A stretch of DNA of 13,869 nt from an uncultured Muribaculaceae bacterium. Its GTDB lineage: Bacteria > Bacteroidota > Bacteroidia > Bacteroidales > Muribaculaceae. Shown here piece after piece: positions 1-7,260 of the stretch (within the stretch, counting starts at the first letter, position 1; every line of letters begins with the position of its first letter). The notes under the pieces are model-generated. The model saw only the letters and a list, made by a program, of their open reading frames with translations, was not told the origin of the DNA and ran no database searches. The stretch lies in assembly GCA_910584545.1 (NCBI GenBank), contig CAJUBC010000057.1:1-13869 (forward strand), given 5' to 3'. A program made the position numbers and the translations under genes.

Positions 1-41
1 CGTTTTCGTTGTCGGATTTTTTTGCTGTCGGCGGCAATCCG

Positions 42-863
42 TCACAGACTGTTTACTGCCATGCGCAGGGCGGTGAGTTGCTCGAGAAGTTTGCCGGCAT
101 CCCTGAGCGGAAGCATGTTGGCGCCGTCGCTCTTGGCTTCAGCAGGATTGCGGTGTGTCTCCATGAATATGCCGTCGGCTCCGGCTGCTATGGCCGAGCG
201 TGCGATGGTGGAGATCAGCTCGGGGCGACCCCCTGTGACTCCGCTCGAGCTGTTGGGCTGCTGAAGCGAGTGGGTGATATCCATTATCACCGGGCATTCG
301 CACATCGACCTCATCACCGGAATACCACGCATGTCCACCACCAGGTCCCCGTATCCGAAGAATGTGCCGCGTTCGGTCACGGCATATTCGCTGTTGCCGG
401 AACCGAGGACCTTGGCGCATGCGAATGCCATGGATTCGGGCGAGAGGAACTGACCCTTCTTGATATTGACGAACTTTCCGGTCTCCGCTGCAGCCACAAG
501 CAGGTCTGTCTGCCGGCACAGAAATGCAGGAATCTGCAGTACGTCTACGTATTCGGCTGCGATTGCCGCTTCCTCCGGAGTATGGATGTCGGTTACTACC
601 GGTATGTGGAATGTTTCTCTTACCTTGCGCAGGATTTTAAGGGCCTTTTCATCGCCGATTCCGGTGAATGAGTCCAGCCTGCTCCGGTTGGCTTTTCTGT
701 AACTACCCTTGAAGATATAGGGAATATCGAGACGGCTTGTCTCCTTGACAAGCGTCTCGGCTATGTCAAGCGCCATCTCTTCCCCCTCTATCACGCAGGG
801 ACCGGCCAATAGGAAGATGTTGCCCGAGGCACTTGAGTTGATATATTCTGATATTTTTGTCAT
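42..863 (-). CDS. kdsA: 3-deoxy-8-phosphooctulonate (Kdo-8-P) synthase, metal-dependent class
   Basis: Cytoplasmic enzyme that condenses phosphoenolpyruvate with arabinose-5-phosphate to give Kdo-8-phosphate, the precursor of the inner-core sugar of LPS. The 273-residue product has the usual family length and landmarks: GPCVIE (21-26), FKGSYRKANRS (51-61), the PAFLCRQTDLL block (112-122), GTFFGYGDLVVDM (166-178) and SDGANMLPL (245-253). Cys23, His198, Glu235 and Asp246 match the metal ligands known from the Aquifex-type class; E. coli-type enzymes have Asn in place of the Cys. I therefore infer a metal-dependent enzyme. The reading frame is open upstream to 1013, but that part overlaps rsmE, so ATG at 863 is the start, without a Shine-Dalgarno. 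Last gene of the nupG-rsmE-kdsA operon, 10 nt after rsmE. The 41 bases beyond its stop hold no visible start codon for a further gene. Confidence 0.97.
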   Translation of the reverse strand: MTKISEYINSSASGNIFLLAGPCVIEGEEMALDIAETLVKETSRLDIPYIFKGSYRKANRSRLDSFTGIGDEKALKILRKVRETFHIPVVTDIHTPEEAAIAAEYVDVLQIPAFLCRQTDLLVAAAETGKFVNIKKGQFLSPESMAFACAKVLGSGNSEYAVTERGTFFGYGDLVVDMRGIPVMRSMCECPVIMDITHSLQQPNSSSGVTGGRPELISTIARSAIAAGADGIFMETHRNPAEAKSDGANMLPLRDAGKLLEQLTALRMAVNSL

Positions 864-873
864 AACATTTTTT

Positions 874-1581
874 TTACAACCTGTTGATTGCTGAATGTGT
901 CGCGCATAGCGCGTATAGAGCGGCCGTTTCGGTACGCAGTCTCGTGTTGCCGAACGTAGCCGGTATGAAACCAGCTTCCACGGCGAGGGCCACTTCCGCC
1001 GGAGAGAAGTCACCCTCCGGCCCTATGAGAAGTTCCACGTCCGACACTCCGTCATACTCCTTGTCAAACTCTCTGAGGGGGAAAACCCTGTCGCAGTAAC
1101 CCATGAACCGCATGCCGCCTCCCGGCTCTTTTACGAAATCAGGGAAGGGAATCATCTCTGTCAGCTCCGGTATCCGCGATTTCAGACTCTGCTTCATGGC
1201 TGAGACCATGATGCGCTCGATTCGTTCGGGTTTCACCACGCGGCGTTCGCTGTGCTCGCAGTCAAGAAACACAATCCGGTCCACGCCGATTTCCACCGCT
1301 TTCTCCACGAGCCATTCCATGCGGTCCATATTCTTTGTGGGAGCAAGGGCGAGGGTGATGCGGGGACTCCAGTGGCGCTGCTCGGCAACGCTTTCGATTA
1401 TCTCTACACCCGTTCGCTTAGGATGGGCGTCGATGATGCGGCAGCGATGGAGCGTACCCTTTCCGTCGACAACTTCCACTTCGTCTCCCTCGCGCAGACG
1501 GAGTACACGGCAGCAATGGACCGATTCTCCCTCCGGAAGGATATGGGTCAATTCGATGTCGGGAGCGTAAAACCTTGTCAT
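874..1581 (-). CDS. rsmE: 16S rRNA (uracil-1498-N3)-methyltransferase RsmE
   Basis: SPOUT-family methyltransferase that uses S-adenosylmethionine to methylate N3 of U1498 (E. coli numbering) in the decoding region of 16S rRNA. The 235-residue product has the family layout: an N-terminal PUA-like RNA-binding part (about 1-70, with HCCRVLRLREGDEVEVVDG) and a C-terminal trefoil-knot domain. The knot motifs are LALAPTKNMDRMEWLVEKA (77-95), LLIGPEGDFSPAE (184-196) and LRTETAALYAL (215-225), which bind SAM. Length is close to E. coli RsmE (about 243). Middle gene of the minus-strand operon, 9 nt after nupG and 10 nt before kdsA, so very probably co-transcribed with both. Confidence 0.97.
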   Translation of the reverse strand: MTRFYAPDIELTHILPEGESVHCCRVLRLREGDEVEVVDGKGTLHRCRIIDAHPKRTGVEIIESVAEQRHWSPRITLALAPTKNMDRMEWLVEKAVEIGVDRIVFLDCEHSERRVVKPERIERIMVSAMKQSLKSRIPELTEMIPFPDFVKEPGGGMRFMGYCDRVFPLREFDKEYDGVSDVELLIGPEGDFSPAEVALAVEAGFIPATFGNTRLRTETAALYALCATHSAINRL

Positions 1582-1590
1582 TGCGGCCGC

Positions 1591-2964
1591 TTATTTTACG
1601 TCAGTGTGACCTCCGGCTTCAGTGACTTCAGCGACACGCGCTTCCTCTCTCATGATATTACCTTCGCGGTCCTTCTTGCTCTCCTTGAATATGAAGGCGA
1701 AGAGCACTGCCACTATCAAGGCGTATGCCGCGAAGATAAACCAGGATTCGCGCCAGCCTGCAAGCTGCTGGGTGGCGTCAAGACCTGGAGCATAGACGAG
1801 TTTGTTGACCACGCATGTACCGGCGAGGAAAGTACCGATCGAAGCTCCGATACCGTTGGTCATCAGCATGAAGAGACCCTGGGCCGAACTGCGCTGCGCG
1901 GGATCGGTGCGGGAATCTACGTAAAGACCACCTGATACATTGAAGAAATCAAAGGCCACGCCGTAGACAATGCAGGAGAGGATCAGGAATGTGATGCCGT
2001 CGGCGTTGGTGTTGCCGAAACCGAAAAATCCGAAACGTAAAACCCATGCGAACATGGCTGTGAGCATTACGCCCTTGATACCGAATTTCTTAAGACAGAA
2101 AGGTATGGCGAGGATACAGAGGGCCTCGGCGCATTGCGATATGGAGATGAGGAATGTCGGGTTCTCGGCCCACCAGCCGCCGGCGTAACCCGGTACGGTA
2201 GCGAAATGATTTATGAATGAAGAACCGTAGCTGTTGGTGATCTGAAGCGATACGCCGAGAAGCATACTGAATATGAAGAATATGGCCATGTCCTTATGCT
2301 TGAACAGTGCGAATGCCTTAAGACCGAGGGCATCCGCCAGACTCTTGCTTGCTCCCTTGTTGACCGGACATTTCGGCAATGTCAGGGCGTAGATGGCGAG
2401 TGCGAGGCTGAGGATACCGGAAGAGTAGAACTGGGTATAGCTGTATTGTATGGTTTCTCCTCCGATCGCTACAAAGTTGACGAAAAGTTCGGCGCATATA
2501 AAGCCGACAGTGCCGCATGTACGGATGGGAGGAAAGTCGTCGATTGTGCTCAATCCATTCTTCTCAAGGCCGTTGAACGCCACTGAATTACTCAATCCGA
2601 TGGTAGGCATGAAGAATGCCACGGAAATGGTGTAGAGGGTGAATATCGGCCCGAACTCCAGCGGTCCTCCGGCCGCGAGCTGAGTGCTTGCGGTATAACC
2701 TGTGGCAATCATGAAGGCTCCGGCTATCAGGTGGCAGAGACTAAGGGTGACCTGTGCCGGTATCCAGCGGTCCGCCACAATGCCGACGAGGGCCGGCATG
2801 AAGATGGAGACGAGCCCTTGTACGGTGTAGAACCAGAATACATACTCTCCGAGGCCATGATTGCCGAGGAACATTCCCATTGAAATGAGATATGTGCCCC
2901 ATACGGCGAATTCCATGAAGTTCATTCCGGCAAGACGGAATTTAATACTTGCTTTTGATTTCAT
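1591..2964 (-). CDS. nupG: Nucleoside:proton symporter, NupG/XapB family (MFS)
   Basis: Inner-membrane transporter that takes up nucleosides with protons. The 457-residue product is hydrophobic throughout, with about 12 predicted transmembrane segments. It matches E. coli NupG closely in several blocks: VWGTYLISMG (21-30), FMPALVGIVADRW (55-67), FPPIRTCGTVGFI (144-156), then LPKCPV, AIFFIFSMLLG, LQITN, YGVAFDFFNVSG and SSAQGLFMLMTNG. It is slightly longer than NupG (418) and ends in a charged cytoplasmic tail of about 35 residues. First gene of the operon with rsmE and kdsA; the grouping of an importer with rRNA modification and LPS synthesis has no obvious functional logic. Start is ATG at 2964, with a short leader from the promoter near 3021-3054. 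Substrate range within nucleosides cannot be read from sequence. Confidence 0.93.
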   Translation of the reverse strand: MKSKASIKFRLAGMNFMEFAVWGTYLISMGMFLGNHGLGEYVFWFYTVQGLVSIFMPALVGIVADRWIPAQVTLSLCHLIAGAFMIATGYTASTQLAAGGPLEFGPIFTLYTISVAFFMPTIGLSNSVAFNGLEKNGLSTIDDFPPIRTCGTVGFICAELFVNFVAIGGETIQYSYTQFYSSGILSLALAIYALTLPKCPVNKGASKSLADALGLKAFALFKHKDMAIFFIFSMLLGVSLQITNSYGSSFINHFATVPGYAGGWWAENPTFLISISQCAEALCILAIPFCLKKFGIKGVMLTAMFAWVLRFGFFGFGNTNADGITFLILSCIVYGVAFDFFNVSGGLYVDSRTDPAQRSSAQGLFMLMTNGIGASIGTFLAGTCVVNKLVYAPGLDATQQLAGWRESWFIFAAYALIVAVLFAFIFKESKKDREGNIMREEARVAEVTEAGGHTDVK

Positions 2965-2989
2965 TATCTAAATCTTTTTAGTTTTTCAT

Positions 2990-3020
2990 GTATCGGACTT
3001 GTTTTACAAGTATCAGACTT
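2990..3020. repeat. Palindrome inside a direct repeat at the nupG start site (candidate operator)
   Basis: Two 11-nt direct repeats, gtatcggactt (2990-3000) and gtatcagactt (3010-3020), differ at one base and are spaced exactly 20 nt apart. Between and overlapping them is a palindrome with 6-bp arms, ACTTGT-ttt-ACAAGT (2997-3011). The block lies at or just downstream of the predicted start of nupG transcription, where a repressor would block initiation. No regulator gene that obviously matches it is adjacent; the Crp/Fnr-like gene next upstream is one candidate. The operator role is inference. Confidence 0.4.
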
Positions 3021-3054
3021 CAAAGATAACAAATTTTTCTACGGGAAACTCAAA
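3021..3054 (-). promoter_or_regulatory. Promoter of the nupG-rsmE-kdsA operon
   Basis: Read on the minus strand, TATCTTTG (3021-3028) is a perfect match to the Bacteroidota -7 consensus TAnnTTTG. A TTTG (3051-3054) lies 22 nt upstream, slightly wider than the 19-20 nt seen for other promoters in this window. Predicted start is near 3017, giving a leader of about 50 nt. Confidence 0.55.
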
Positions 3055-3107
3055 TATCCCGTGAAAAAATTCATTGGGCATGATTATTTGTGAGATTCTT
3101 TTTGAGA

Positions 3108-3806
3108 TTAGCCGGGTATATTCTTTTCAGCGAAGCGTTCGGCGATATCCATGGGGGTACATTTCACGAGCCACTTTCCGGGAGTTAACGCTTCAATAAG
3201 TTCCATGGAGATAAGCTCGGATTTTTCCTTTTCTCTCTTTCCCCTATCCTCGCATAACAGAATGTCAATATCCGTGTTGTCCGACTCGAGGTACACGTTG
3301 CTTTTGCCGGAAGTCCCGATTGTGGCCAAAAGGCTCTGGAGATTTCCTGCCACTCCGGACGCAGACTTTACCTTCCATGCTTCTAAGGGGCGCTGCGCCG
3401 CAGCCGAAAGATAGTTCAGCATATTGATGAGGCAAATCTCATTGTTGGCAAGCAGCGATACCAATTGCATTTTAGAGAACTCCATCACGCTGCATTCCGT
3501 CGAAGCAACATAGTTAGAGCGGTATGTGGTGTCAAGTCCGAAGAGATTCTCAAGACCGATTATCGCCGGCGCGGTCATTTCTTCTCGCACTGTAAGTTTG
3601 CCGTCCATGCACAAGGTTATTTTCTCAAAGCTACCTGAGAGCACACATCTCACCGTGTTGCACGGAATGCCGGCCTCAGTGATCAGAGCCTCCGCTTTCA
3701 CGGTCTTGAAGTCAAGATGCGTCTTTTCGATAAGGGTCGACAGGCGATCGCGGCCTATTCCTTTGAGAATCGGCAAATCGAGCAATATGTCATAAACGGA
3801 AGCCAT
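3108..3806 (-). CDS. Crp/Fnr-like protein with degenerate DNA-binding end
   Basis: A 232-residue protein with a cyclic-nucleotide-binding-type beta-roll (about 10-120), a connecting helix (about 122-148) and a C-terminal part of about 85 residues. The opening (YDILLDLPILKGIGRDRLSTLIEK) and the IGLENLFGLDTTYRSNYVASTECSVMEF stretch resemble the many Crp/Fnr-like proteins of Bacteroidota. I do not see the canonical helix-turn-helix of the family: 178-205 could be a drifted winged helix, but the usual small and glycine turn residues are missing, and the region is rich in Lys and Glu (GKREKEKSE). It could be a weakened regulator or a non-DNA-binding sensor. The CRP cAMP-binding signature is also absent. 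Monocistronic: own promoter at 3848-3879, after the tRNA-Glu terminator. No target can be named. Confidence 0.75.
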   Translation of the reverse strand: MASVYDILLDLPILKGIGRDRLSTLIEKTHLDFKTVKAEALITEAGIPCNTVRCVLSGSFEKITLCMDGKLTVREEMTAPAIIGLENLFGLDTTYRSNYVASTECSVMEFSKMQLVSLLANNEICLINMLNYLSAAAQRPLEAWKVKSASGVAGNLQSLLATIGTSGKSNVYLESDNTDIDILLCEDRGKREKEKSELISMELIEALTPGKWLVKCTPMDIAERFAEKNIPG

Positions 3807-3847
3807 AATTCAGATTTATTTTGGAAAACAATTCTGTAATCAGAGTA

Positions 3848-3879
3848 CAAATGTAGTACATAGAGAAGAAATCATCAGA
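3848..3879 (-). promoter_or_regulatory. Promoter of the Crp/Fnr-like gene
   Basis: On the minus strand, TACATTTG (3848-3855) matches TAnnTTTG perfectly. TCTG (3876-3879), one base off TTTG, lies exactly 20 nt upstream. Predicted leader is about 38 nt. It lies just after the tRNA-Glu terminator, which makes the downstream gene an independent unit. Confidence 0.6.
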
Positions 3880-3907
3880 CAATTGATGAGATAAATGACT
3901 GATATGC

Positions 3908-3939
3908 AAAAAATAAAGGACTATCTTACGATAGTCCTT
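3908..3939 (-). terminator. Intrinsic terminator of tRNA-Glu
   Basis: A 10-bp perfect stem (3916-3925 with 3930-3939) and a 4-nt loop, followed on the minus strand by a U-rich tail (complement of the A run at 3908-3917). It begins 3 nt after the mature tRNA end. Confidence 0.9.
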
Positions 3940-3942
3940 CGG

Positions 3943-4014
3943 TAGTCGATCCGGGACTCGAACCCGAGTCTCCACCGTGAGAGGGTGGCGTGCTAACCGC
4001 TACACTAATCGACC
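3943..4014 (-). tRNA. tRNA-Glu (anticodon CTC)
   Basis: Full cloverleaf of 72 nt. The acceptor stem is GGTCGAT/ATCGACT with a G-T pair at position 1-72. The D arm is GTGT/GCAC and the anticodon stem CCACC/GGTGG encloses the loop CTCTCAC, anticodon CTC, which reads GAG. The T arm is TCGGG/CCCGG with loop TTCGAGT. Discriminator base A; no CCA is encoded (CCG follows). It has its own promoter (4102-4133) and terminator. The leader from the predicted start to the mature 5' end is about 84 nt. Confidence 0.95.
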
Positions 4015-4101
4015 GGTTTGCCTGCGGGATTCAGCCTGATTCAGAGTTTTTGCATCTCTGCTTTTCTCTATATCGGGGGTCTCTGTTTCCCTTTTGCGAT
4101 G

Positions 4102-4133
4102 CAAAGTTACAACTTTTTCCCGGACTGTGCAAA
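4102..4133 (-). promoter_or_regulatory. Promoter of tRNA-Glu
   Basis: On the minus strand, TTTG (4130-4133), 20 nt, then TAACTTTG (4102-4109): a full match to the Bacteroidota consensus. Directly downstream is CATCGCAAAAGGGAAA, a block shared almost exactly with the other two tRNA promoters of the window (7069-7092 and 13398-13422). Confidence 0.85.
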
Positions 4134-4178
4134 CTTTTTTGCCACTTTTTCTGAAATTTTTCTTGTATATTTTTGTAA

Positions 4179-5972
4179 TCAGTTGATTTTAAACGATAAC
4201 CCATCGTATGCCGCAAACACATTTTTCGGAAGACGGTGCTCCAGATCATGGTGCCTTCCGGCCTCATGGCTGAAGTGGGTGAGATACGCGCATTTTGGTT
4301 TTACCTCCTTTATCAGCTCCAGAGCCTCATCGATGGTGAAATGGGCGAAGTGTTCTGTATCGCGTAGGGCGTTTATCACGAGCACATCGAGGTTTTCGAG
4401 TTTTTCTTTTTCGACATCGGAGATGGTTTTCGCGTCGGTCACGTATGCGAAACTTCCGATGCGGTAACCGAAAATGGGAAGTTTGCCATGAAGTACCTCT
4501 ATCGGTACGATTTTCAGTCCGTCGATATAGAAAGGATTGTTGCCGATAATCTTCATGTCGAAGTGAGGCACGCCGGGATAAGGTTTGTCGCGGAAGCAGT
4601 AATCGAGTCTTTTCCGCAGGTGGCTGTCCACATCCGGACGTACATAGAGGGGCATCGGGCGCATGGCGCAGAAGGGACGGAGGTCGTCAATTCCTCCCAC
4701 ATGGTCGAAATGCTCATGGGTGATGAGTACAGCGTCGATGTCCTCAATCTCATGTTTGAGGGCCTGTTCCCTGAAGTCGGGTGAAACATCGATCATTATA
4801 TTGAGTCCATGAGTGCGGACCATCACCGAGGCGCGGAGTCGCTTGTCCTTTTCGAAGGGGGAGGTGCATACGCTGCAATGGCATCCTACTTCAGGCACAC
4901 CTTTGGATGTGCCTGAGCCGAGCACAGTTACTGTAATAGTAGTGTCGATATAATTTACTTCCGGCTGAAGACTGACGAGGAATTTGTCGCGCACTGCCTT
5001 GCGGACAGTATCGGCGAGACGCACCACATCGTCTGCGGTAGCGTTGCCGTTATTGGCTATCACGAGAGGTTGCTTCTCATAAACTACGGCACCCCCTTCG
5101 CGATGTCCTTTCATTCCGGCATGGTCTATCAGCCATGCGGCGGAAAGCTTCACATTGTTGTCGCCTACATTATGGCAGGGCACCGTTTCTCCCGACATAC
5201 GTTCTATCTCACGGTGAAGACCCGAGGAGATCACCGGATTCTTGAAGAAACTGCCGGCACTTCCTATATTTTCCGGATCCGGGAGTTTGGAGTTGCGGAT
5301 CCGGACCACTTCTTCAGCAAGTTCCGAAGTAGAGGGCGCATGTCCGAGTCTGTCAGCCAGGTCGCGCAGCGGCCCGTACTCGAGATGGCGTGCTGTAGTG
5401 CCCGGCTTAAGCCTGTAGGAGACACGCAATACAATGAACCTTCCTTTCAGCTCATGCTTGAAGATGCTGTCGCGGTATCCGAAACGGCAGTCTGCGTTGG
5501 TGAAGCGACGAGTAGTACGGTTCACGGTGTCGAAACATTCCACCGCATGAATCAGGTCGGCGGCTTCGACTCCGTAAGCACCTACGTTCTGAATGGCCGA
5601 CGCTCCCACTTCTCCGGGAATTCCGGCGAGGTTCTCGACTCCTTCGAGTCCGTTGCGCAGACACCATGCCACGAAATCTGTCCATTTCTCACCTGCTCCG
5701 GCTATGGCAAACACCGTGTCGCTGTCCTTGTCATAGCGGGTTATGCCCTTTATCTTGGAGTGCAAGACAAGACCGTTGAAATCCTCGCAGAACAGCAGAT
5801 TGCTTCCGCCGCCGATATGGAGTATCTCGTTGTCGATAAACTCATCGGTGCGCGAAAGTTTCAGCAATTCCTTCTCCGATGAATACTCTGCGAAATATCT
5901 TGCCTTCACCGGTATTCCGAAAGTGGTGAACCCGGTGATGTCCTTGTTTTCCTCAATAGTTATATTGTTCAT
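4179..5972 (-). CDS. murB: Fusion: MurB (UDP-N-acetylenolpyruvoylglucosamine reductase) - PhnP-like MBL-fold hydrolase
   Basis: One uninterrupted frame of 597 residues holds two complete enzymes. Residues 1-342 are type I MurB, the FAD/NADPH-dependent enzyme making UDP-N-acetylmuramate for peptidoglycan. It has GGGSNLLF (54-61), GIPGEVGASAIQNVGAYG (117-134), GYRDSIFK with Arg167, AGSFFKNP with Ser241 and LQPEVN with Glu338, the equivalents of the E. coli catalytic residues. Residues 345-597 are a metallo-beta-lactamase-fold hydrolase of the PhnP/phosphodiesterase type. It has LGSGTSKGVP (351-360), a CxCxxC zinc knuckle (Cys364, 366, 369), HEHFDH (419-424), His495, Asp513 and THFSH (565-569). 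The junction near 4943 has only 2-6 linker residues, no stop and no ATG. MurB alone is about 340 residues, so this is twice the usual length. The hydrolase substrate is unknown. Second gene of the operon, 8 nt after the lipoprotein. No clear terminator follows. Confidence 0.93.
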   Translation of the reverse strand: MNNITIEENKDITGFTTFGIPVKARYFAEYSSEKELLKLSRTDEFIDNEILHIGGGSNLLFCEDFNGLVLHSKIKGITRYDKDSDTVFAIAGAGEKWTDFVAWCLRNGLEGVENLAGIPGEVGASAIQNVGAYGVEAADLIHAVECFDTVNRTTRRFTNADCRFGYRDSIFKHELKGRFIVLRVSYRLKPGTTARHLEYGPLRDLADRLGHAPSTSELAEEVVRIRNSKLPDPENIGSAGSFFKNPVISSGLHREIERMSGETVPCHNVGDNNVKLSAAWLIDHAGMKGHREGGAVVYEKQPLVIANNGNATADDVVRLADTVRKAVRDKFLVSLQPEVNYIDTTITVTVLGSGTSKGVPEVGCHCSVCTSPFEKDKRLRASVMVRTHGLNIMIDVSPDFREQALKHEIEDIDAVLITHEHFDHVGGIDDLRPFCAMRPMPLYVRPDVDSHLRKRLDYCFRDKPYPGVPHFDMKIIGNNPFYIDGLKIVPIEVLHGKLPIFGYRIGSFAYVTDAKTISDVEKEKLENLDVLVINALRDTEHFAHFTIDEALELIKEVKPKCAYLTHFSHEAGRHHDLEHRLPKNVFAAYDGLSFKIN

Positions 5973-5980
5973 ATATTATT

Positions 5981-6931
5981 TCAGTTTCTGAAATTAGCTA
6001 ATTTCCCATCCTGGAAGCGCAGGAAAGTGCCGTTCTGGTACCTCCATATATCGAGTGTGGAGTTCCAGTCGTGCCCTGAGTCCACCTCATCGGGGTTACC
6101 GAGCGACAGTCGGCACTCCTCCTTTGTCATTCCTTCGCGGACTTTCCCGGTGCAGATCAATTCCCAGACAGCATCATCAATTTCCTGATGTCCCAGCCTC
6201 GGATCGGAGAGTGAAAACAGATTGCCGAACCATCGGCTTGCTCCGGCGCTCGCCTGGTTGCCATCATCCCTTACGCTCATCCACATTCCGAACTCGCTAC
6301 CCGACGCGTCCTTGAACGATACCAGCAACGGGAACACCTTATCGCCCGGCTGAACCCCCGTGATGGTTACGGGAACATACTTAACGCCTCTTGCGATGTT
6401 GCCGTCGGCATCATACCAGAGGTTTGACATGGTCCACACCTTCTTGCCTGTCAGCAGCCGTGAGGCCTTGTCGACAAGGTCGAGGTCAATCAGCATCGGG
6501 ACGTCGGAAGCCGTCAGTTCCTTGTAGGAGTCGGCGATGGATCTCCCGGTAGAATAGCGCAGCTCCCTGCCGTTCCCTGAAAAGATAATGACCGCCTCTT
6601 CCGCCCCGGCGGGCGTACGGCGCGATTCCACCTTATTATATATAAGAACGGTGCCTTTGAGATTGTCGGAAGATCCATCTGCACTCCTCAGCACCACCGA
6701 TGCCTTTTCATCTGATACAAGAAACCGTTTGCCCGGTTGCCAATCCGACAACGGTTCGGACTTCATGCCGGCTACGAAAACCTGTTCGGCGGTAGGCATA
6801 AGCTCCCGTCGTTCGGTTTTCGTCATGCGGATGGTTTTGGTCCCTTCCACTCCGGTGCTGCATCCTGAAAACAGCGTTATAACCGCTGCCAGAATTAAGC
6901 CGAACCTATATTTGCGAAAATGTGAATTCAT
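5981..6931 (-). CDS. Putative lipoprotein with BamE/SmpA-like C-terminal end
   Basis: A 316-residue protein with a lipoprotein signal: basic n-region (HFRKYR), hydrophobic core (GLILAAVITL) and lipobox LFSGC with Cys24 as the lipidated residue. The start at 6931 is chosen because it puts the signal at the N terminus; the frame is open up to 6994. The body (about 45-250) is not a family I recognise. The last 60 residues (GKVREGMTKEECRLSLGNPDEV, then IWRYQNGTFLRFQDGKL) resemble the BamE/SmpA-type fold, in which a GMT-helix and LG-P turn precede a W-Y strand. It is probably anchored in a cell membrane facing the periplasm. It is first in an operon with murB-MBL (8 nt gap), so an envelope role is likely, but no function is assigned. 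Confidence 0.85.
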   Translation of the reverse strand: MNSHFRKYRFGLILAAVITLFSGCSTGVEGTKTIRMTKTERRELMPTAEQVFVAGMKSEPLSDWQPGKRFLVSDEKASVVLRSADGSSDNLKGTVLIYNKVESRRTPAGAEEAVIIFSGNGRELRYSTGRSIADSYKELTASDVPMLIDLDLVDKASRLLTGKKVWTMSNLWYDADGNIARGVKYVPVTITGVQPGDKVFPLLVSFKDASGSEFGMWMSVRDDGNQASAGASRWFGNLFSLSDPRLGHQEIDDAVWELICTGKVREGMTKEECRLSLGNPDEVDSGHDWNSTLDIWRYQNGTFLRFQDGKLANFRN

Positions 6932-7017
6932 GTCATTGTCTGGTATATTGCACATTGTCTTGGACTTATAGATTTCAGGGCCGGAGAGTGGCAAAAGTCT
7001 AATCGAGAATGCGCCTA

Positions 7018-7025
7018 CAAAATTA
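7018..7025 (-). promoter_or_regulatory. -7 element before the lipoprotein-murB operon
   Basis: TAATTTTG on the minus strand is a perfect TAnnTTTG, about 87 nt upstream of the lipoprotein start. No good TTTG lies at the usual distance, so the match is partial. It lies back to back with the tRNA promoter at 7046-7076. Confidence 0.4.
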
Positions 7026-7045
7026 GCGAAAAATTTCAGGAAAAG

Positions 7046-7076
7046 TTGGTAAATTCAAAAATAATATATAACTTTG
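7046..7076 (+). promoter_or_regulatory. Promoter of the CAT-anticodon tRNA
   Basis: TTG (7046-7048), 20 nt, then TAACTTTG (7069-7076). The next bases are CACTCGCAAAAGCGAAA, the same block as at the other tRNA promoters. The leader from the predicted start to the tRNA is about 48 nt. Confidence 0.85.
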
Positions 7077-7128
7077 CACTCGCAAAAGCGAAACATCTGC
7101 GGCCTGAAGGCTATAAGATGCAAAAGAT

Positions 7129-7202
7129 GGCGGGATAGCTCAGTTGGTTAGAGCGTCGGATTCATAACCCGGAGGTCCCGAGTTCAATTCTCGGTCCCGC
7201 TA
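7129..7202 (+). tRNA. tRNA-Met (anticodon CAT), probably elongator
   Basis: Cloverleaf of 74 nt: acceptor GGCGGGA/TCCCGCT (G-T at position 1-72), D arm GCTC/GAGC, anticodon loop TTCATAA, T arm CCGAG/CTCGG with loop TTCAATT, discriminator A, no encoded CCA. The anticodon stem ends in an A-C apposition next to the loop. It lacks the three G-C pairs typical of initiator tRNA, so elongator Met is the likeliest call. A tRNA-Ile whose C34 is modified to lysidine also has a CAT anticodon and cannot be excluded by eye. Confidence 0.9.
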
Positions 7203-7208
7203 CAAAAT

Positions 7209-7244
7209 GGCTGCGATGAAAGACACATCGCAGCCTTATTTTTT
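7209..7244 (+). terminator. Intrinsic terminator of the CAT-anticodon tRNA
   Basis: A 10-bp perfect stem (7209-7218 with 7226-7235), 7-nt loop, then a T-rich tail (ttattttttt-like, 7236-7244). It begins 6 nt after the tRNA end. Confidence 0.92.
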
Positions 7245-7260
7245 ATAATCAACAAAACTA

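Noticed and set aside
9..671. Plus-strand frame of 220 codons opposite kdsA
   Set aside because: Antisense shadow of a clear kdsA gene; no recognisable domain.
4930..4960. MurB and MBL as two separate genes split by a frameshift or internal start
   Set aside because: The frame is continuous with no stop and no ATG at the junction, and both domains read cleanly in the same frame, so it is annotated as one fusion. Sequencing error cannot be excluded by eye.
5070..5882. Plus-strand frame of 270 codons opposite murB
   Set aside because: Antisense shadow within the MurB domain, whose catalytic motifs on the minus strand are all present.
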